A DNA stretch of 64,000 bases from Halobacterium rubrum (lineage in GTDB: Archaea > Halobacteriota > Halobacteria > Halobacteriales > Halobacteriaceae): NCBI RefSeq assembly GCF_021729015.1, contig NZ_JAJQQZ010000002.1, forward strand, positions 434,001 to 498,000, written 5' to 3'. The translations under genes were made by a program, and so were the position numbers. Below are positions 59,028 through 64,000 of the stretch, in pieces. Position 1 is the stretch's first letter. Each line of letters starts with the position of its first letter. The notes beneath the pieces are model-generated. The model was not told where the DNA came from. It did not search any database and saw only the letters and a program-made list of their open reading frames with translations.

Positions 59028-60038
59028 ATGTATCTCTATAGCCCTGATGAGATTGACCGGGAGCGAGCCCACCATCAGGCCGTTATCCAAGGCGCCGACG
59101 ACGTCGACGTGAAACGCATCGGGAACCTCGGCGAGCTGGCGTTCGAGCAGTTCTGTCGCGAGTATCTCCCCGTCGAGATGTGGAACTGGAAGAACGAAGA
59201 AGCCATCCGTCGATGCAACCCCGAGAGCTTCTCAGGCCACGATTTCGAGGTCTTCGATTACACCGTCGACGTCAAAACGTCCCGTGACGTCTCCGCCTTC
59301 CAACCCGAGACGCTTCTGGACAACGACCCCGACGACGACATCCTCGTGATGGTGTGGCACCGTGATAACGAGGATGCGCTCATCATGCTCGGTTGGGAGC
59401 GTACCGAGACGCTAAAATCGAAGGTCCGAACACAGGACGAGTATTCCGGCGAGGAGCCGGAGAAGCTCGCGCATCTCGCGACGCGCCCGATGAACGAGTT
59501 ACACGATCTCGGGCCGAACACCGCCCACCTCAACCAGAAACCCGAGAACCCCTTCCAACCCGGCGACCGCGTCGTCAAATCTGGAGACGAGGATGGCTCG
59601 GTCGGAGTGGTTGTCGAGGTACTGCCACCCGAGGAGAACGCGACGCTGTTCGGTCAAGAAGTCGAGGGTGAGGTCGTTCGCGTCGCATTTCCCGAAACGC
59701 TCGACGAGGGGCCCGGTGATTGGCGGGAGATCCATCCGGCGAAGCTGGCGTCGTACTGCGTCGATCAGGACATCCAGCTCTACGACTACAAGCACACCAG
59801 CCTCGAGTTCGCCGACCAGCCGTTCACGATGGGTGACTACGTCATCAAGCCCGATTACGACGACCCCGACCTCGCCATCGTCACTAGCGTCGACGGCGAT
59901 GAGATGACGGTCGTGTTTGAGCACCTCATCCAGAAGGACTACCTCCACCCGCAGCGCCTCGAAGACGTCTGCGAGAAACACGACATCAGCCAATACTCGT
60001 TCAAAAGCGAGGAGATGGCGTTCGAACCCCAGTACTGA
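59028..60038 (+). CDS. PD-(D/E)XK nuclease-like protein with SH3-like tail
   Basis: A 336-residue protein. The N-terminal part has a restriction-like core: Glu36 and Glu40 in the first helix (GNLGELAFEQF), Asp72 (GHDFEVFDY) and Asp81-Val-Lys83 (VDVKTSR). The C-terminal 150 residues contain two similar beta-rich modules (PGDRVVKSGDEDGSVGVVVEV and MGDYVIKPDYDDPDLAIVTSV), an SH3/KOW-like repeat. It lies 89 bases upstream of the MCM gene on the same strand. It could be a nuclease acting with the helicase, or a stand-alone restriction-like enzyme. Confidence 0.72.
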   Translation: MYLYSPDEIDRERAHHQAVIQGADDVDVKRIGNLGELAFEQFCREYLPVEMWNWKNEEAIRRCNPESFSGHDFEVFDYTVDVKTSRDVSAFQPETLLDNDPDDDILVMVWHRDNEDALIMLGWERTETLKSKVRTQDEYSGEEPEKLAHLATRPMNELHDLGPNTAHLNQKPENPFQPGDRVVKSGDEDGSVGVVVEVLPPEENATLFGQEVEGEVVRVAFPETLDEGPGDWREIHPAKLASYCVDQDIQLYDYKHTSLEFADQPFTMGDYVIKPDYDDPDLAIVTSVDGDEMTVVFEHLIQKDYLHPQRLEDVCEKHDISQYSFKSEEMAFEPQY

Positions 60039-60091
60039 ATCGGCACTACTCTTCTCTGAGAGCCGGGAATCGGCTGAAAACGTTTCCCACC

Positions 60092-60101
60092 AATAAATTT
60101 A
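60092..60101 (+). promoter_or_regulatory. TATA-like element of the MCM gene
   Basis: AATAAATTTA lies 26-35 bases before the ATG at 60127, the spacing of a leaderless promoter, so the MCM gene can be expressed apart from the nuclease-like gene upstream. Confidence 0.5.
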
Positions 60102-60126
60102 CCCCACTGACATCTCTGTAAGGGAT

Positions 60127-62208
60127 ATGGCTCAGGCCGCTAATCAGGAACTCGTCGACCTCTTCGAGGACTTCTATCGACGATATTACAGCCAGGAGGT
60201 ATCGAAACTCGCACGCGAGTATCCTCGCGAGTCGAAGTCCCTCCTAATTGATTGGAGAGATCTCTACCAGATGGATCCTGATCTGGCTGACGATTACATC
60301 AATCATCCCGACCAGATTCAGGAGGCCGCCGAGGAGGCCCTCCGGCTGTACGACCTCCCCGTCGACGTCAGCCTCGGACAGGCCCACGTACGAGTGTGCA
60401 ACATGTCTAGAACGGCGAAGATAGGTGAGATAGACTCTGAGAAGATCAACAAGCTAGTTTCGATAACAGGGACGGTTGACGTCGCGTACCCGACCGAGAG
60501 CAGCGTGGAACGAGCGGTCTTCGTCTGTCAGCGGTGTGGCGCTGCAACCGAGATTCCACAGGCTAACGATAAAGATTCGGACATACAGAAGCCGTACCAG
60601 TGCGAGTCCTGCGAACGGCAAGGCCCCTTCAAACTCGATAAGGACCGATCGGAATGGGTAGACGAGCAGAAGTTCAAGATTCGTGAATCTCCTACCGGAG
60701 ACAAGGACGGAAAGGATATCGAGAGTATCGTCGCATTCGCTGAGGACGACATAGCAGGAACTGTCGACCCCGGGAACCAGGTCACGATAGTCGGAGTAGT
60801 CCGGAAGAAGGAGCCCGGTGAGCACACTTCGGCGTCGATTTCGGACAAGTACATCGAGGTGAGCAGCATCGAGCCCGCTGACCCCCTCGAAGAAATCGAG
60901 ATTTCCTCGGAGGAGGAACAGCAGATTACGGGGCTGGCTGACAGTAAGGACATCTATGAAAAGCTGGTCTCTTCCCTCGCCCCGTCGGTACAGGGGTACA
61001 GAGAGCAGAAACTCGCCCTGCTCCTGCAGCTTTTCGGTGGCGTCGACAAGGAGCTACCTGACGGTGCAACAATCCGGGGTGACATCCACGTCTTCCTCAT
61101 TGGAGACCCGGGGTCGGCGAAAACTCGACTGCTCCAAGCCACGACGAAAATCGCGCCTAAGGCCCTCCGAACGAATGGAACCCGGACTACGAGCGCGGGC
61201 CTAACCGCAGCGGCGACTCGGACCAGTAGCGGCACGAGCGCGTGGGAACTCGAAGCCGGACCAGCTGTTCTCGCGGACGAGGGACACCTCGCTGTCGACG
61301 ACCTCGACCACATGCCCGAAGATGTACAGGCGAACCTCCACGAGCCGATGGAGGAACAGACGGTCTCTGTCTCGAAGGGCGACGCGAACGAAGTCCTCTC
61401 GGCACGGACGTCCATCACGGCAGCTGCCAATCCCAAGTACGGTCGGTTCGACCAGTACGAACCGATTGGAGAGCAGATCGAGCTGGCGCCCGCGCTGATG
61501 TCCAGGTTCGATCTCATCTTCACCCACACCGACGAGGTCGATGCAGAGTCTGATTCGAAGGTCGCATCGCACATCCTCGACGTGAACCACGTCGGCGAAC
61601 TCAGGTCACGGAATACGACCGAGGCCAGCGAGGAGTCAGACGAGCTTCTGGAAACCGCCGAGCCTGAGATTGAAATTCCCCTCCTTAGGAAGTACATCGC
61701 GCATGCTCGTCGGAACTGCTTCCCCGAGTTGACACCAGACGCGAAGGAGGCCATCGAAGCGTTCTACGTCGACCTACGGTCAAATGGTGCCGACGAAGAC
61801 GCTCCAGTTCCGGTCTCGGCACGGAAGGTCGAGGCGGTAGTCCGTCTGGCGGAAGCCTCTGCGCGTATGCGTCTCTCGAACACTGTCGATCAAGAAGACG
61901 CCGACCGCGTCATCGGACTCGTTCGGAGTGCGCTTCAAGACATTGGGGTAGACCCTGAGACGGGTGATTTCAATGCCGATACGATTGAGAGAGGAGTCTC
62001 GACGGAGAAGCGTGAGGAGGTCCTGAATTTGAAAGACCTGATCAAACGGATTGAAGACGAGAACTCAGACGGAGCGCCAATTGACGAAGTCGTCCGGCGA
62101 GCGAAGGCAAATGGTATCTCTGAGGAGACAGCGAGAGCGGATATTGAGAAGTTGAGAAACAAAGGAGAACTCTACGAACCGAGAGAGGACGTGTTCCGGT
62201 CAATCTGA
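60127..62208 (+). CDS. MCM replicative helicase, divergent extra copy
   Basis: A 693-residue AAA+ 3'-5' DNA helicase. The N-terminal domain has the zinc-binding cysteines C134, C137, C159 and C162; the motor has Walker A GDPGSAKT (326-333), Walker B with Asp384-Glu385 (VLADEGHL), sensor 1 in AAANP and the arginine finger SRFDLIF (Arg460); a C-terminal winged helix ends the protein. Walker B departs from the usual LIDEFDKM, and the segment GLTAAATRT replaces GLTAAVVRD, so this is not the standard chromosomal MCM but an element-borne type. All catalytic residues remain, so it is probably active and used for replication of the element. Confidence 0.92.
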   Translation: MAQAANQELVDLFEDFYRRYYSQEVSKLAREYPRESKSLLIDWRDLYQMDPDLADDYINHPDQIQEAAEEALRLYDLPVDVSLGQAHVRVCNMSRTAKIGEIDSEKINKLVSITGTVDVAYPTESSVERAVFVCQRCGAATEIPQANDKDSDIQKPYQCESCERQGPFKLDKDRSEWVDEQKFKIRESPTGDKDGKDIESIVAFAEDDIAGTVDPGNQVTIVGVVRKKEPGEHTSASISDKYIEVSSIEPADPLEEIEISSEEEQQITGLADSKDIYEKLVSSLAPSVQGYREQKLALLLQLFGGVDKELPDGATIRGDIHVFLIGDPGSAKTRLLQATTKIAPKALRTNGTRTTSAGLTAAATRTSSGTSAWELEAGPAVLADEGHLAVDDLDHMPEDVQANLHEPMEEQTVSVSKGDANEVLSARTSITAAANPKYGRFDQYEPIGEQIELAPALMSRFDLIFTHTDEVDAESDSKVASHILDVNHVGELRSRNTTEASEESDELLETAEPEIEIPLLRKYIAHARRNCFPELTPDAKEAIEAFYVDLRSNGADEDAPVPVSARKVEAVVRLAEASARMRLSNTVDQEDADRVIGLVRSALQDIGVDPETGDFNADTIERGVSTEKREEVLNLKDLIKRIEDENSDGAPIDEVVRRAKANGISEETARADIEKLRNKGELYEPREDVFRSI

Positions 62209-62408
62209 CCCGTATAAGTAATCAACTTTGTTGGAGACGTTTCCAGTAGGATTCAAAATCGGCTCTCGGTCATCTTGAGATAATCGAGAAAAGGGAAATA
62301 GTATCTCAGGATGAAGCAGTAATTGAAACCAGCAAGCTCGACTTGACTTGCGAAAGGAATACCCGGTGCCGTTCCCGACGAGTTTCGTGACTGGTTCAGA
62401 TAATTCTC

Positions 62409-63131
62409 CTACGTGAGGGCTTGTGGATGGAATACAGACACCACAGTTAAGGAGGATTCAATGCCAGTGTCATTTGACAGAATGTCCCCTTCATCGGTAC
62501 TGATGAATGCGATCTCCTCGATACCATCTGTATCTGCGAGACGATAGGAGTCTAATAGAATGTCTCGATCTGCCTTGTTTTCTATTAGATTATCCAAATC
62601 CCGGTACTCGGGCTCATATTGCTGACTATACGAAGATGGCCGATCACGAAATACATTCAGGTCAATCGGCCGTTGGGACTCGTCTCGGAGCGCTCTGACG
62701 AAGTCCGTTGGATCCTCAAAACATTCGTCGATATCGCCAACATTCGCGGATAGAGCACGTGTATTGTCTGATTGCGAGAGGCCGATGTAGAGATTAGGGA
62801 TGTGGCTTACTAATCTCAACACTCCGCGAATAGAGTCATCATCAAACTCGCTCCGGATGAAGTCAATAATATCCTGCTCTGCATTCACACCACCATCTGT
62901 GTCACAGTCCTCAAACACTTTGCGAGCGGCTTGTTTCGCAAGTCGGCGCTGTTTATTGACTACGTCCTCCGCTTCATCAAGGACAGCTTCGCTTGTGTGA
63001 ATTGCAGCTTCAGCGTATGGATTGGCAGAGGTGTATTCGCTAACAGGGTCCCTCTGGTTATCCCATTCAACAGTGTAGCCAATTAGAATATTCGTGTCTA
63101 TGAAGTGGTCTTCCGGATATCTGCCGGACAT
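62409..63131 (-). CDS. PIN-domain nuclease-like protein
   Basis: A 240-residue protein with PIN-like acidic sites: FIDTNILIGY at the N-terminus, a Glu in SEAVLDEAEDV, and the C-terminal DRDILLDSYRL plus AFISTDEGDI. PIN domains cut RNA with a metal cluster bound by three or four acidic residues. It is longer than VapC toxins (about 130 residues) because of a helical insertion. Its first base overlaps the stop of the gene upstream, so they are coupled; that partner is not a typical VapB antitoxin. Confidence 0.75.
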   Translation of the reverse strand: MSGRYPEDHFIDTNILIGYTVEWDNQRDPVSEYTSANPYAEAAIHTSEAVLDEAEDVVNKQRRLAKQAARKVFEDCDTDGGVNAEQDIIDFIRSEFDDDSIRGVLRLVSHIPNLYIGLSQSDNTRALSANVGDIDECFEDPTDFVRALRDESQRPIDLNVFRDRPSSYSQQYEPEYRDLDNLIENKADRDILLDSYRLADTDGIEEIAFISTDEGDILSNDTGIESSLTVVSVFHPQALT

Positions 63132-64000
63132 CAGTTGTCCTGCTGAAGGCCTTCAACCACTTTGCCCCATCCCGACTCTTGTGGAGACTGGAAATCCGTT
63201 GGTCCGTCCGAATTTCCTTCAAGTTCTTGTGCGACGAATTCACGGAACTGCTTGATTTCTGCTTCGAAGGATTCCTTTTTCATCATGTAGTCTGACTCCC
63301 ACCCTTCCAGATCGTCTTCGTACTCCGGGTCATGTTCAACCATCCTGAGCCGATAGCAGAAGAGTTGCCAGAACGATTTGGCTAATTCGTTAAACGTTCC
63401 AGACCCGTGGCGGTCGTCATCGACGACCTCCAGGTACCGTTTGGCGACCGTATAGAAGCGCGAGTAAAGCTTGTTGACTTCGTTGAATTGGTCGCCCACA
63501 GGAAGGTATGCCTCCGCAGTCCCGATTAGGTTCGAGATTTCTTCGGTACTGTAGTGCCAAGGAACACCCTGATCGTATTCTTCGACTGCATCCATCACTT
63601 CGAATTTGAAAAAGCGCTGGAATTCGTACGGAGCGTCTTCGTAGACTTCCCCCAGCTTTTGCTCTAGGTCCGCATAGATATCGTAGTCCTCTTCCAACAC
63701 TCGCTCAAGAGCGGCAGCAGCAGCGGTATAGCTATCACCCGTAAACTCCAAATCTGGACCTTCTGGTGCTTGCTTGAATTTCAGCCCCCCATCGACACTT
63801 TTCTCGGTTTCCACAGCACCAAGATCTCGTGCTCGGTTCACAGTGCTCTGGACTTCATCTGATACTGGTCCATCAAGATACCAGTAATAGGGAAGCTGTT
63901 GAGCTATGTCGTTATCATCGTCAAGACGCTTCTTGAGATAGTAGAATACCTTCTGGACGTCCAAGTAGTATAGATAGGTCTCCTCATCCAACTCGTCTAG
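63131..64000 (-). CDS. Unrecognised partner of the PIN gene, 5' end at window edge
   Basis: The frame is still open at the window end, so the N-terminus may be missing; a TTG at 63991 is the only start visible. The product is helical and acidic. Its beginning (VQKVFYYLKKRLDDDNDIAQ, then YYWYLDGPVSDEV) is reminiscent of the Panacea/SocA or YwgA type of domain, known in some antitoxins, but this is a weak resemblance. The gene overlaps the PIN gene by one base, which suggests a two-gene toxin-antitoxin or defence module. Confidence 0.6.
   Translation of the reverse strand, partial: LDELDEETYLYYLDVQKVFYYLKKRLDDDNDIAQQLPYYWYLDGPVSDEVQSTVNRARDLGAVETEKSVDGGLKFKQAPEGPDLEFTGDSYTAAAAALERVLEEDYDIYADLEQKLGEVYEDAPYEFQRFFKFEVMDAVEEYDQGVPWHYSTEEISNLIGTAEAYLPVGDQFNEVNKLYSRFYTVAKRYLEVVDDDRHGSGTFNELAKSFWQLFCYRLRMVEHDPEYEDDLEGWESDYMMKKESFEAEIKQFREFVAQELEGNSDGPTDFQSPQESGWGKVVEGLQQDN

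Noticed and set aside
1-64000. CRISPR array
   Set aside because: No run of regularly spaced 25-40-base repeats was found on either strand, and no cas1/cas2 genes; the Cas4-like gene stands alone.
1-64000. rRNA or tRNA genes
   Set aside because: No recognisable tRNA TTCRA arms with matching stems or conserved rRNA segments were seen.

Overview
The window is haloarchaeal (class Halobacteria). Its proteins are very acidic, its GC-rich codons fall in the usual halophile pattern, and it carries archaeal information-processing genes: an MCM helicase, a TFB (TFIIB) fragment, an Orc1/Cdc6 fragment and an RPA-like fragment. Several genes have a TATA-like element 26-35 bases before the start codon, the arrangement of leaderless archaeal transcription. 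There is no rRNA, tRNA or ribosomal-protein block. Five tyrosine-recombinase genes, replicon remnants, an IS6-type remnant and patchy base composition point to a genomic island or large plasmid rich in defence genes.

Layout: 0-2 kb holds mercuric reductase and a divergent HxlR-type regulator. 2.5-3.6 kb is an integrase. 3.8-11.8 kb is the most unusual block: a two-gene cassette with a HEVAH putative metallopeptidase converges on an operon-like row of a YhaO/Mre11-type nuclease, a YhaN/Rad50-type ATPase with a membrane hairpin, and a full-length prokaryotic Argonaute (pAgo) whose visible catalytic positions are substituted; a CBS protein with a HEPN-like motif lies upstream. 11.9-12.3 kb is an IS6-type remnant. 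12.5-17.9 kb is an AddB/AddA-like nuclease-helicase pair.

18-33 kb resembles the COG1483/COG1743 (DUF499/DUF1156) class of predicted defence systems. It has an SNF2 helicase with a coiled-coil/zinc-ribbon partner, a four-helix membrane protein, a DUF499 ATPase, a Fic protein, four tandem divergent paralogues (coiled coil plus winged helix) and a DUF1156 adenine methyltransferase with internal zinc ribbons. A decayed second copy of the DUF499 3' end lies behind the Fic gene. DUF429, GmrSD-like (DUF262/DUF1524) and McrBC genes follow to 40 kb.

40-48 kb is a recombination module: an integrase plus a degenerate integrase partner, two regulator-recombinase cassettes, and a Cas4-like nuclease. 48-56 kb is a patchwork of small winged-helix regulators, a PD-(D/E)XK protein, a second Fic protein and broken TFB, RPA-like and Orc1/Cdc6 genes, probably the wreck of an older replicon. 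56-64 kb has an unrecognised 444-residue protein, an HD-domain hydrolase, a homing-endonuclease-associated-repeat protein, a PD-(D/E)XK protein, an orphan MCM helicase and a PIN-domain gene with a partner cut by the window end.

All family assignments come from reading motifs in the translations; no database search was possible. Starts were moved from the longest reading frame where a TATA-like element, gene overlap or paralogue comparison favoured an internal codon.
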